64,000 bases of DNA, taken from positions 130,088,574 through 130,152,573 of the forward strand of contig CM043962.1 in the NCBI GenBank assembly GCA_014529385.2. Reading direction: 5' to 3'. The notes below the pieces were generated by a model. That model ran no database searches. It saw only the letters and a program-made list of their open reading frames with translations, and had not been told where the DNA came from. The translations under genes and the position numbers were made by a program. Below, piece by piece: positions 43,679-55,600 of the stretch (position 1 is its first letter; each line of letters begins with the position of its first letter). The stretch is from Adiantum capillus-veneris. Taxonomy: Eukaryota; Streptophyta; Polypodiopsida; Polypodiales; Pteridaceae.

Positions 43679-46600
43679 TCCTCTTGTAAGGTTTGATTTG
43701 GGAGAGCCGAAGTGGTGTGAAATTAGGAGAAAATGGACGAACCATACGGGGGAAGAGTGCTATTATAGCATGGAAAATGCTAGAGAGAGGTATGTACAAC
43801 CTGTTCCAAAGCACCTACTCCACCTAGATACATTACGGGGAATGCTCCAGGACCAATAGGAGTTTTAAGGCCACAGCTTGTCTTAGGACAACAACCTCCG
43901 CTGCCAGGTGCTAGAATGCAGGTAGACATGAGATACATGCCAATGATGAAAGCATCAAATAAACCAATGCCAGTACCAGCTACAATGTGGCATAGCAACC
44001 AAAGTGAGTACTACCCTTCGGAGCAACAAAATGTGAGAGAAACACATGGAGTGGTGAGGCCGGTACAACCTCCACCTCCTGGGTTTCAGTCGAAAGAAAG
44101 AAGGTATGAAATGGACGAAAGGACATCGCGATTCATTGCAAATAACGGCTTATCTAGGTCAAAGCTTGCTTATAGCCCAGAGGAAATGCTAAAAGAATCT
44201 CCTCAACCAAAGATAGATTGTCACAAAAGTCGTGACAACCACTTGGTCAAACAATGTCCTCATACGGAGATCACTGAAGTAAATGCCTATTGTCTTGAGT
44301 GTGGCATCACTCACTTGATCCCCGATTGCCCGAAAAAACCAAACCAAATTAGGAAAATCACGACAAATGTATCAGGGATTGTTCAGCTCCCTAGTAGCTC
44401 AGAAAATGAAAATGTTGTACCAGTTCAAGTGGTTACGAGAGCACAAGCCCAAAAGAAAGCTGATGAGAATCCAGAGACAAAGAACACGGAAGGTGACATG
44501 AGTCCAGAGACAGATGATGGACCAAAGACAGACGCACCTAGTCAGAAAACCAAGAGCAAACGAAATAGTTGGAAAGCTAGAAAGACTAGGATGAAAGCAT
44601 GCAGGGAACGAGACCAAAAATCCCTAGCTGAGAAGCTTACCGAAGCTAAGGAGAAGATAAAACAACACGAGGAAAAGGAGGCACCTTCTCTTACACAGAT
44701 GGTTAAACCTCTAGAAGAACCATCCACGGATGAGAAACCGAGAAGTACTAGTTCAGGAGGATCAGTGTTGGCAGAGAAGGTTAATGAGACATTAGATGCC
44801 ATCTTGAAAGCCTATGATGTGAGGCTCAAAAACAACCAAACCCAAGAACACACGTGGATGACATATCCCTATACGGAACTAGAAAAGCAAAGGTTTGAAA
44901 TGTGCCATAAAATGATTCAAACAGCCCAAGCTTTACTAGAACCACCAGGTGCAAAACCTGAGGATGTGATCCGTGTCATGCCTACACAAGTAATTCCACC
45001 AAACCAGGAACTAAAAGAGCCAGATTCTAGTCATGAGCATAGACCAAAACTCAAAGACCCAGCATTAGAACCAAGGATAGTACTGAATACCACGGATAAC
45101 TTTTCCGAGGGGTTTCACCAAGCTATACTTGAGGATTGTAAAGAGATAGATGGTCTTGACGAATTGTGGAAACAAGTCAGAGAGGCCAATGAAGCCGATG
45201 ACCTAAGAAGACGAGTAGACAAGACGGTGGATGAACGAGGAGTGTTTCTACCACCAATAGAGGAATTTGAGACTGGATCTCAAATGAATCTAGACGTGCA
45301 ATCGTGTTGGGGTGACAAAGGATCTGTACAATCTATGGATATTCAACCCCATTCGCTAAGAACACTACCGTACTACATGGGAGACTACGAGACCAAGTCA
45401 GATGTGGTTGCAGTCCCATCAAAGAGACTGTCTCCCAACAAGGCCATTGATTCAAACGGGCTAGTAGATATTCTATCTACCCCAGTCACCTGTACAATAA
45501 TGTTAGCCGAGTTGCTCAGAATAAGACCAAACATGTGGGCTAATGTGGGTAAATGTCTAGAGAAATTTGGTGTAAAAACCCCAATGACTCAAGTCAAGGA
45601 AGACATCAAAGAGCTTGAAATGCCTCAACTAAATACTAGGCCAGTGCCATTAAACAAGGTAGGCGAGTATTACGAGGGAGAAGATGGAAACACCACCCTT
45701 TCTGTGGAATTCAATGGTGTACAAACCATGGCAATCCTTGACAGTGGAGCTGGTGTGGCCATTGCAACCTAAGAGGTTTGGAAAAAATGGGGAAAACCTG
45801 CCTTGATATCCACACGAATGACCCTGCAGCTTGCAGACGGACACAAGGAAAAGCCCCTAGGACTGCTAGAAAAAGTAATTGTTACTTCTTGTGGCATTGA
45901 ATATGAACACACTTTTGCTTTTGTTGACCTTGGCAAGAAGAACAACTATGAAATCATTCTGGGAAGACCATTCATGGGACAATTGAAAATGGTCCAAGAT
46001 TGGGGTTACGACCATATATACCTGAGACATATGGAAACCATAACAAAGGTAAACTTGAGGGACCATAGCTATAGGGATGTGACGAGAACACCGGTTGAGG
46101 AGTTTGCTTCCGCCACAGTTGCAGGATCATAACTTCCATCTTGGTTAGGTAAGCCTAAAGAACTGTGGATGTGTGGAGCTTCACAATGTGGTAGCTTGAA
46201 ACGTGAGGAATGTATCCTAGAGCGAGCTATAGAGGATATGGACTATATCCTAGAACCATTTCCTGAAGAAGAGTTAGACCCTTTTGGATGGGAACACATC
46301 TTGGCTACTCTGGACGTGTGCGCCGTGGAGGATGCTCCCACAACAAAGTTTTGTGATGAAAATGGCTATGATGTCGTTCCTTATTTTGCAGTGAGTGTAA
46401 TCCAGGAAAACGAAGAAATCCATACATCAACAAGCTCTCGAAATAAGGAGAAAACAAATAAATGTGGAGAATCAAAAGATGAAGAAGACGATGAGTTGTA
46501 TGACTCTGTAGAACACTTCAAGCTTCAAGAAGATGAACGACGCGGGAATCAATGTCATCGCTACACGAATAAAGTGCATCAAAAGTGGATTCCAAAGTCC

Positions 46601-47300
46601 TCCGTGAAGACACAGCCACCACAAGCATCCTCATACATGGCTCTTAATAAGGAGGCAAAGACTCATCTGGGAGGAAGACAACCAGAGCAATGAGCTAACA
46701 ATGCTCTAATCAATGGGCTAGAAAAGTTCTCCAAGAAACTACCACCCACGAGCAAATAGACAGTAACTTTCCACTACCAGCCAAAAAATCAAGGGAAAGT
46801 ACAAGAAGTCAACCTTGCTGAGGATAGTAGCAATAGTTATGAATCTTACGACATCCCCTATCATCAACTCAGGCCATCACTATCACCAACCCCTTCAGCA
46901 ACAACCATGACACGTCAAAAGAATAGGACAACAAGTCAAATCCAAAAAGCTCGACAAATCTGGATACCAAAAAGCCAGATCGGCCAAAAACATATATGGA
47001 TGAAGAAGACAAAGATCTCTAATGAAAAATCACAAGATCCAACACCAAAACAAAATCAAGGAAAGTGTGCACGAACGGGTAAGAATATCACAAAGTCGCA
47101 AGCTTTGACAACTCAGGTTTGGGCTCCAAAGAAGTTGATTCAAGCACAAAAAAGTCAGGAATTCATTTGGATTCCAAAACAACCATAGTATCAACTTTCA
47201 AAGCCTGAATCCCGTCAACAACCAAGCGTACAAGGGCTGAAGCAAAGACCACTGTCGACTCACACAACAAAAAGGTGGATCCCAAAGAAGTCTCTTCAAA
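43679..47300 (+). pseudogene. H2 gag C-terminal part, protease, Cys module and W-x-P-K region
   Basis: It continues the H2 gag: a frame-broken KWCEI/KWTN region, then an open frame 43916-45772 with a degenerate first knuckle (CHKSRDNHLVKQC, second Cys lost) and a second knuckle CLECGITHLIPDC. The protease active site AILDSGAGVAIAT is followed at once by TAA where E has a Lys codon. The same frame resumes: CGIEYEHTF, IILGRPFMGQLKMVQDWGYD, a TAA near 46130 where E has Glu, then ELWMCGASQCGSLKREEC, ILATLDVCAVEDAPTTKFCD, YDVVPYF. W-x-P-K motifs follow (QKWIPKSS, QIWIPKSQ, QVWAPKKL, FIWIPKQ, RWIPKKS). There is no RT or integrase. Several nonsense changes in one otherwise continuous frame indicate recent decay. 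Confidence 0.85.
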
Positions 47301-47905
47301 CACAAACGAAGCACGGGCATGCATGGTTTCCAAACGAGAGCCAGCAACAAAATAGCCAATAATCGCAAAGAAATGGGTCCCAAAGAAGAACAACAAAACT
47401 GTTGACAGTGCATTGCCGCTTGAATTCTTACAATTCTTCCTACGATTACAGTACAGTTAGAAGAGAGCAAGTCGCTTCAATCAAGCAACGATACAGGAGC
47501 TTCAAAGACCATTACATTGCTTAGAATAGGAAGCCTCTCCAACAAATGCCAATAAGCAAATTGCTTATACCCACATCTTGCACAACATAAATCTTTTCCA
47601 TGCATTGATTGTGTATGCATAATAGGGCTACATTACAAGGCCTGCATAGGCACAACTTTTTGCCCAAGCACAACACATACCATTTGTGATACCCTGTCGT
47701 AAAGGATGACTCCAAATAGGAAGGGGGGAGGCATTCTAAATGCGGACCTAACATTATGACTATTAGAGGGCAATGTTTTGTGAGATGCATTGAATTTTTG
47801 CATTTTCTTGTGATTTTTTTTTTTTGACGAAATTTAGAGTATATGCCCTCATAGTAGTGTTACAGAGAGTATGGAGACAAAATCCATATATGAGCCCCTA
47901 GGGAC

Positions 47906-48331
47906 ATGTGTATAGTGTACATAGCATTTAGATTTCTATTTGAATTATTTTTCTTTTGTTTAGTTGTTTTAAGATTTTCTTTGTTTATTATTAAGAAATT
48001 TTTAAAAAAAATCCATAATCCACATGAAGAAAAGAGTGACGAGAGGCCTGAGTACTACAAAGAGAAGAAGGTACAGGAAAACGACAAAACTTCACGAAGT
48101 ATGTCTCAACAGACACTACAAAAGCCGAAGAACTTGTTACAAAGCAGTGTCAACATGCAACCGACAAGTCATACAAGTCAGAGTCGAGTAGCTACGCCAC
48201 AAAATGAGCGAGGTGTTAGTCCCAAAGCTTCAAGTAATATTCTCTATGGTATAAGCGTCTTAGCTATTATAGGTATTGCTCAAGCTGGAAGAGTTGAGCA
48301 TATTTACGTTGTGTCGCTCATGCTGGTATAG
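47906..48331 (+). CDS. Small ORF of H2 with hydrophobic segments (unknown)
   Basis: 141 codons, colinear with 35745-36212 of H1. It begins MCIVYIAFRFLFELFFFCLV and ends with a second hydrophobic stretch (ILYGISVLAIIGIAQAG). It has three residues fewer in the SHTSHTS region, an in-frame indel. Function is not known. The location corresponds to env-like ORFs, but the similarity is positional only. Confidence 0.4.
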   Translation: MCIVYIAFRFLFELFFFCLVVLRFSLFIIKKFLKKIHNPHEEKSDERPEYYKEKKVQENDKTSRSMSQQTLQKPKNLLQSSVNMQPTSHTSQSRVATPQNERGVSPKASSNILYGISVLAIIGIAQAGRVEHIYVVSLMLV

Positions 48332-49134
48332 GTGAGCAAAAGAGTCGAAGTCTAAGTACTTAAGTATGGTGAAGTGAAGGAGAAGGCACTCACGTACTGA
48401 GCACAGTGAGATACGAGTGGAGAAACTTCTATATCGAAAACCCTTCTTGGAATGGTGGAAGCTATTGAGACATATTTTGATGTCACATGTGCTACATTTA
48501 TTCCTCGAAGCACCCATCATCTCCTTCTTTCACATTGCATGCTTTTGTTGACAAATTTCTCGTATGCATATAGAGTGTCCCATAATTGGCACTTGCATCA
48601 GGCACTCTTTCCGTGTTTCACCCAAGCACTCACCTTTTATGAACATGTACTTCACGTTTAACTGCTCAACTCCAATAAGAGCGTATACCAAAGGAATTTT
48701 TTTTCCATCGGGTTTTTCCTTTTGGTCATCCAGGTTTTAGACCCTAATCTAAAGACACATATCACCATCCTCTTGTACGTATTCCTTCTACATTAACAAT
48801 AAGGAAATGCTACTCAAATCAATTGACAAATGAATTGGAGCACCAATTTCAGATCATAGCATACTTTTCCTCAATGGCGAGTCTAAGAATGGTCTACAAT
48901 GACAAAGCTGCAGACAACACTAACAACATGATTGCACAGAAACAAAGAAGTCACCAATGAAGAAGAGCAGACATAAAAGTAATCAGAGGATCTCAAAAGA
49001 TGAATGGTTATGATGATAGATGTCCGCTCTAATGGATCATAGTTCTTGTTGTGGTTCGACAAAGATACAAGCAGTGCAACAGATGAAGCCAAAACAACAA
49101 CAAAGTGTTGACCGCTGGGTCAACAACACAACAA

Positions 49135-49292
49135 AATCCTTAAAAATGTTGTCATTGGCACACAAGATCAGAAAGCCAATCACTCAATTCTACAGATTGT
49201 AGAAGTTGTTTCTGAGAATCACAAATACTCCGAATTGACAGATTTGCTGGACCAAATGATGGATGGAGCTTTCTCTATCCATGATGATAAGA
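49135..49292 (+). pseudogene. DEAD-box helicase fragment, H2 copy (truncated)
   Basis: It is the same segment as 37000-37160: an NPYK-like start with a one-base shift (CCTTAAAAATG), then QDQKANHSILQIVEVVSENH, LLDQMMDG and SIHDDK. R3 begins directly after the DDK codons and removes motifs V and VI. Its presence in both H units shows that the fragment belonged to the element before the units were duplicated. Confidence 0.8.
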
Positions 49293-50257
49293 GATTGTTG
49301 CCAGATGGTTCACAAGAGTTTTAGTTGAGCAAAAAAAACTCCTCATTCAAGATCCTACCACACCATTGCTTGATTTGATTGGTGCGAGATGGAAAGTACA
49401 CTTATCGGGTGGTCACAAGAAACCCAATTTAGTTGTGTAGCCAAAAGCCTCAAAGGAGAATTCCTACATTTGGGGGGCAGTCGTGTATGGCAATCGTTAT
49501 CAATATTGTGGGAAGAGCTGATTCAACGGACCAATCAAGGTGGTGTATAGATAGCCTATGGCGTGAGTTGCCTTTGGAAAAGGATGAAGCAAGTGGGACA
49601 AAAAAGTCACGAGTAAGTCTACGATTTCTGGAGAGACTGCAAGCATGTTCCACGTTTACTCAAGAATTGGATTTTAGTATGGAATGTTGCAACGGAGGGG
49701 GTGATTCAGATTTGTTGGTCAGACTTTCTCTCAAAATAATATTTGGATCCTCTTCTTCACATCTATATTCGAGGTTACACAAAGGATTCATAAAATTTGA
49801 CCTGTTCCAATTGATACAAATTGTGATGGTTCTAGAACCATTCAATAGAACCATTTTGCAAGGAAAACAAGAAAAAAGACAGATACATCCCCTTTTTCGA
49901 GCAAGAAGGTCAACGAAAAGTCAAGGGGTCCCCATCGATTGTTCAAGAAATGATCTAGTATACTTTGAGGTTCCAAGGCCAATGTCAACATCAGTGTTAG
50001 AAAAAAATCGAGGTCCAATGCATATTAACCGGCTGAAATTGTAAAATCCCAGTCGGATTTTGAGCTTGCCTTTAAGAAAAACAGGAAATTTACACAACTT
50101 CTAGTGCAATTCCTAGCAAAAGCTTCAAAAATTGACCTAAAAACGGAGAAAATCTCAAGTTTCCCATTAGTTTCACGGTTAGAAAAAATGTATTTTTCTA
50201 GCATAGGTTAACATTATGTGTTCTCATTATGCCTTTGGGGACCAAGGCCAGCATGGA
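49293..50257 (+). repeat. R-family repeat copy R3
   Basis: It matches R2 from TTGCCAGATGGTTCACAAG (22308) to GGCCAGCATGGA (30210 region), without the LINE. The left junction cuts H2 within the helicase fragment. On the right, E begins at 50258. In R2 the matching sequence continues CAACATGAGAAC, so E may have inserted here. Confidence 0.85.
49433..50044 (+). CDS. R-family conserved frame, copy R3 (203 codons, unknown)
   Basis: The longest version of the shared frame: KPQRRIPTFGGQSCMAIVIN, WCIDSLWRELPLEKDEASG, SLRFLERLQACSTFTQELDF, LVRLSLKIIFGSSSSH, HKGFIKFDLFQLIQIVMVLE, RPMSTSVLEKNRG, INRLKL. Upstream, stops in this copy separate it from the CLHESVARWF part that is open in R1. I do not recognise a domain. 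Frame conservation across three copies argues for past coding, though all three are close relatives. Confidence 0.45.
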   Translation: MCSQKPQRRIPTFGGQSCMAIVINIVGRADSTDQSRWCIDSLWRELPLEKDEASGTKKSRVSLRFLERLQACSTFTQELDFSMECCNGGGDSDLLVRLSLKIIFGSSSSHLYSRLHKGFIKFDLFQLIQIVMVLEPFNRTILQGKQEKRQIHPLFRARRSTKSQGVPIDCSRNDLVYFEVPRPMSTSVLEKNRGPMHINRLKL

Positions 50258-51193
50258 TGTTGAGCCAGCAGAGGATCACACCCGCATTTTTGCTCACACC
50301 CATCATTTTGTAACCATTGATTGTAATAAATGTCTTTCCGACATTTAATTTTGATTTGAGCCATTCATTAAGTAACGGGACTCAATTGAGTTTCCAGCTT
50401 GTAATCCCGACGTAATTTCACCTGCTGATGTAAATAATTAGAGATGTTTTCACCTCCAAGGCTGAGGTATATAAGCCAAAGTTTTGTAACCTAAAGGAGA
50501 TTCAATTATTAATCAAAGGGAGTTTTTGAGCGTCGTGACTGTGTCTGAGAGAGAGAGAGGGAGAGAGTCTTATCTCCTTGCTACGCGAGCTACGGGACCG
50601 CCATTGGAGAAGCGACACCACCATTGCGTTAGCAACGGTGAGAGCTACGCACAGATACCAAGAGTGCGCGCTATCGGCTTCTACGTGTGGTAAGTTCCTA
50701 CGAGCTTCGGTGTGAGTTTTCTTCCAACTCGTGTGTCGGAATAGAGCGTGCAGCATATCTATAGAACCACAACGAGTAGAGCTACACATTAGTACCATCG
50801 GGGTCAAGTTTCGGTCACCTGTATTTTTCGGCCTGTCTTCATACGCGTTTACCGCACGGAGTGATTATAGGTTGATTTCGCAGTTCAAGTCTTTAGGGTG
50901 TTGTTCTTACCTAGTGTATAGACTTCCCCTTGAGTTTGAGATCGATTCGATGATTCTAGATCCTGTTTCGTATAGCATTCGTTCGTAGTACGGATTTCAG
51001 TCACTTGCGTATTTTAGAACTTAGATTTGATTTCCTTAGTAGTGATTGTCATTAGAAGGTCGAGTAGGTGATTTGACACCCACCTAGTTGTTTCCATGCG
51101 CCTGCGGGTCAAGCTCCGTCCTCGTCTGACAAATTCTGTTGTTGGTTGAGTTCTCGCTATTTAGCTTCCGCTAGCGGCGTAACCGCCTTAACA
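50258..51193 (+). repeat. 5' LTR of element E
   Basis: 936 bp, TGTTGAGCCAGC to CGCCTTAACA, followed by a tRNA-Asp-type PBS. It shares landmarks with the H LTR: TATATAAG (50468-50475), a GA-rich stretch, CTCCTTGCTACGC, CACCATTGCGTTAG, GTAAGT (50690-50695) and CATACGCGTTTACCG. The flank on the left is R3. No second copy occurs before position 64000. Confidence 0.88.
50468..50475 (+). promoter_or_regulatory. Probable TATA box in E LTR
   Basis: TATATAAG at the position conserved with the H LTRs. Confidence 0.55.
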
Positions 51194-51195
51194 TT

Positions 51196-51213
51196 TGGCG
51201 CCGCTGCCGGGGA
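51196..51213 (+). other. E primer binding site, tRNA-Asp type
   Basis: TGGCGCCGCTGCCGGGGA, two bases after the LTR, identical to the H2 site and one mismatch from the plant tRNA-Asp complement. Confidence 0.88.
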
Positions 51214-51734
51214 CGAGAGCCCTAAGTAGGTGACCTTAGACTAATCCTACGAGGTGAGTCGTATAAACTACTTTGTATACTTTAGTTAGAAAAGATCTAG
51301 GAGTGGTGGACTCCGAAGGTCTCGAGAGATACTAGGAAGTGGGGTATTCCTGGGTCTTCCGTGTTGACAGTATTTTTAGTTTAGCTTAGATTAGATTGTT
51401 TTTGATGGTGTTTAAGTGGTTGTTGACATAAAAAGCATTTGCTACTCCTTGTGTGGTAGTAAATCTCTTTATATTTTCAATTGCAAAAAATCCATTTTAT
51501 GATTAGAAGTAGCTTAGGTAGGGCCTGATTTGATCCTGATCTAGAGCTGTCAATTGGTGTTCTATTTGCTTGATGTGTTTGATTGCATGTTAGATCACTG
51601 AAAAAAATCGCTTTGGTAGTGAAATATGCAATAAACAAAGTTCAGAAAAATTTTCTGTGTAACTGATTGTTGCTGAGCACTTAAAAGAGCTATTGGAAGA
51701 GTTCTGTGCTGAAAAACTGGAAATCTGCAACTTT

Positions 51735-52456
51735 AGACATCATACGCGTATGATGTCTTAGGACCTAAACAGAGACTAAAATTGAAAATTTGACAGTGCC
51801 AGAGTGTTTAGAAGGGGGGTTTTTACCCTAAGATCAACTTAAAACAAGAACATTAACACTCAAAGAAACCCAAAAAGACAAGTCGGAGTCCAAGAAACGC
51901 AAAGAATAGGAAAGTTTGGATTTAGATCTTGTTTTTACATTCAAACCTGACAAAAACACTTGAAACTCAATTATAAACATTGGAGAAGGCTTAAAACCAA
52001 AAATAGTCAAAATCTGTGAAAAAAGACATCATACGCGTATAATGTCTTTTGGCACTTCCACTGCTTATTTTTGAAATCTGACCTGACAAGATTGTTACAA
52101 TCACTGTTGGAAGCATAAATATCAAGTTTGGACCCAAATTGATGAAAAAGACATCATACGCGTATAATGTCTTTGACCTAATTTTGGACATATTTTGATA
52201 CTTTGCTAACACAGATCCATTGTAATAGCTGTCTAGAGGTTATATTTCAAGTTTCATCCCATTTTGATCACAATTGACCCAAAAAACAAGTCAAAAGCGG
52301 AAAATTGCCAAGAAAAGCCTGAACTAGCCATAACTAGCTCAAACAGAGTTCAAACTAAATTTTGTGAGTGAACAGAGCATAAAGGGGCCATTGAGAGTGA
52401 GCATAACCAAAATAGTCAAAATCTGTGAAAAAAGACATCATACGCGTATAATGTCT
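51735..52456 (+). promoter_or_regulatory. Cluster 1 of the 24-bp palindrome (four copies)
   Basis: Copies at 51735-51758, 52024-52047, 52149-52172 and 52433-52456, separated by 289, 125 and 284 bp. The half-site is AGACATCATACG followed by its reverse complement; the last three copies carry one change in the right half (TATAATG for TATGATG). The second and fourth share about 20 further bases upstream (AATAGTCAAAATCTGTGAAA). The cluster lies in the leader between the PBS and the gag start at 52621. The centre ACGCGT is a CGCG-box type core. A regulatory or RNA-structure role is inferred. Confidence 0.8.
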
Positions 52457-52620
52457 TTTTCAGCATAACAGTATCAAAATTCTCACCTGATGAAACAGAA
52501 GATGTCCAACTGACAAGATTAAACAATTGACCAAGTATCAGTCAGTTTGGATCAATTCTGACCACAAAAACTTGGGGAAAACAAATTGCCGAGACGAAAA
52601 GTTACAGTCCTTTAGGGGAA

Positions 52621-55600
52621 TTGATGAATTTGAGATCGGGCAGGAATCTCCGGAATAATCAACCAAAACAAGGGGAACCAGCAAGTGCCATATCAACCGA
52701 AGGAAGTGTAAACCAAAGTTGGGTGCAACCATTAGAGCCGATCTTTGAAGGAAGTGTCTCTGATACTTCTTCGGAGAGATCTTACGAGATTTTCACCGAA
52801 AACTTGGAACACTTGAACCTGAACAACAGAGAAAATATGGCAGCAGGATCATCAAACCCTTCCGCCACCATGAAGCTATTGTTCATAAAATACCAGTACG
52901 ACAATGAGCAAGGTGCCAAGATCTACAAAGATGGAATGGACCGCTATTGTGTAAAGATAGAAGATAGACCTAGTGAGTTCAAGGACTTAGTGCCTGTGAG
53001 CTATAGCGGAGATAGATATCTAGATGACGAGGGTACCATGTACTTGGTAGTCCTAAACCCTAACATTGTGGACAAGTGGGGATTGATGGGCACCAAAGCC
53101 AAAATAGATGAAGAACTCGAGGAGAAAGCACCAATAATGAACTTCCCTAATGCGAGGTTAAGAAGAGAGAATGAAACTACAAGGATCAACACTGATAACA
53201 TCTATGTGGGGCTGTACAAATATAATAATGGGGAGCAAGATCTCTATTATAGATGTGAAGAACCCTACACCAGAGAGTTGACAGACCAAAAAAGACTTTA
53301 TGTCTTTACCTACACAGAGGGATCGGAAGTGAAAATTGCCGCTTACGATAAGTATGGCAGGCAATACTCAACAATGAGCAAGAAAGAATTAGAAGGATAT
53401 ACATACTTTGGGGGACCACTACATCAGTATTATGTTACTTCTAGTTCACATAGACCAGCACCAACAAATGGAGTGCAAAACTCAATGACAACAGGAGGAC
53501 AAAGAACTCAGGTTGCTGACTCTTTCAGTCAACCTTGGGACTCGAAGCTCGGACCAATGGGATCATTACATTCCAGAGAGTCAATGGAGACGAATCGAGG
53601 TAGTGCAGTTCCAATCCCCACCTATACCACTCCAGGTCCAAGGTTTGAAGCGGAACCATCACATTTACCTCCCAGTAGTAGATTGAGGGCAGAGGAACCG
53701 ACAAGGGTAACCCATGAAGTCCATGGTGCTAGAGAAAGCTTTAGCCGAGACACAGGAGCAATAAGATTGGTAGCAGATCATAGACGTATGAGACCATCTC
53801 AAGTAGCCAAGTGTATGCCAAAGAAGTATGGTGGTTCAGGAGATCCGTATGCACATGTGTCACTCTTTAAGCAAGTCTTAAGAGCTGAGCAGATAACAGA
53901 TTTCCATACACAATACGAGGGATTTGGTCTTACTCTAGAAGGTACTGCATTGACATGGTTTCAACCAATGAACATTGGGGGATTCCATGACATCGACCAT
54001 TTGCTAAGAGAGTTTGCTGAGGAATTCTCAAAACGAGGGATTAAGCACAATACGGTCTCACAAATATATGCTTTTAAACAGAGAGAACACGAAAAAGTGA
54101 AGGAAGCGTCACTTCGCTTCAAACAATACATTGAGAGATGTCCAGTAGGTGAACGACCACAAGATGACAGACTATCTGTTCTCTTTATTGAGGGACTGAG
54201 GAACGACACTCTCAAGAAGGAATTGCACTTGAAAGCTTGTACAAGTTTCGAGCAAGTAACGAGAGAGGCATTGTACTTAGTGGATAACTGTACGGTTTAT
54301 GGAGAGGTGTCAGCGGATACAGATTTTGCATCCAGTAGCTCCTCCTCCGTAGCGAGCGAGACTACCACTAAAAAGAATGTTCAAACAACAACCATGCCAA
54401 ATGTAGAGCAAATGATAGAAGATGCTCTAAAAAGGATGGCACCATACCAAAAACCATTGCCAAAACCACTGAGATGGTGTGCGATTGAGCAAAAATGGAC
54501 AAATCACCCAACAGAGGAGTGTTATTACAACAAAGGGTATGTAAGGGAGCGCCAGTATGCACCTCCAGCTCAATTAGCACCACCTCAGATACATCCAGTA
54601 CCTCGATACCCAACGGGAAATGTACCTGGACCTATGGGGATAGAAAGACCGCAACCGGTATTGGGACAACAACCACCTTTACCAGGAGCAAGACCAGTGG
54701 GCATTAGATATGCACCAACCTTAGAGAATCAGGAAGAACAAGCCTTAGGGCCTGTTCAAACCTATTATGAAGAATCGGGTGCACACATGTCTCCGACAGT
54801 TTATTACCCACCAGAAGAACCAAAACAACCAGAACCATGGGGCATGATGGGGAATGTTGGAATACCAACAATTACAAGTGCTTCTGATGAAGAGAGATAC
54901 AATTTGGACGCAAGAACCTTAATGTTCATAGCTCATGGAGGGTTAACAGGACAAAGACCATCCTATCCACAAAGGACGAATCAAATGGGACCAAGACCAG
55001 CACTAGGACCCTGTTACAAGTGTGGAGGTGACCATCTGATGAATGTTTGCCCACATACGGAAATCATTAGAATTAACGTGTATTGCACTAAGTGTGGGGT
55101 TACTCACTTCATTGAGGATTGTTCAAAGAATCCAAACAAAGTGCAAAAGACGACATTGAATATGCTAGAAACTATTCCTACCAGCAGTGGGTCTGAAAAT
55201 GAAACTCTGATACCAACGCAAGTTGTTACTAGAGCTCAAGCTAAGAAAACCACTAGAGAACCTGAGAATGGAAAGTTAGCGACTGAAGTGGTTAGTCAAG
55301 GACCGCGGAGTCAGAAAAACACATGGAAAGCTAGAAAAGCACGCATGAAGTTGAGAAAAGAACGTGAAGACGCTATTCTAGCTGAGGAACTAAAGCAAAC
55401 TAAAGCTAGATTAGAAAAACTTGAGAGTCAAAACGGGAAACGAGAGATGAGCCCGGAAAGAACGAAACAAAAGAGTATCAAAGAAACAACGAGCTTAAGC
55501 TCAGGGGGATCAGTGCTAGTCGACAAAGTACACGAACCATTGGACGCACTGATGAGAGCTTACGAAACTAGGTTAAGGAACAACCAAACACAAGAACAGA

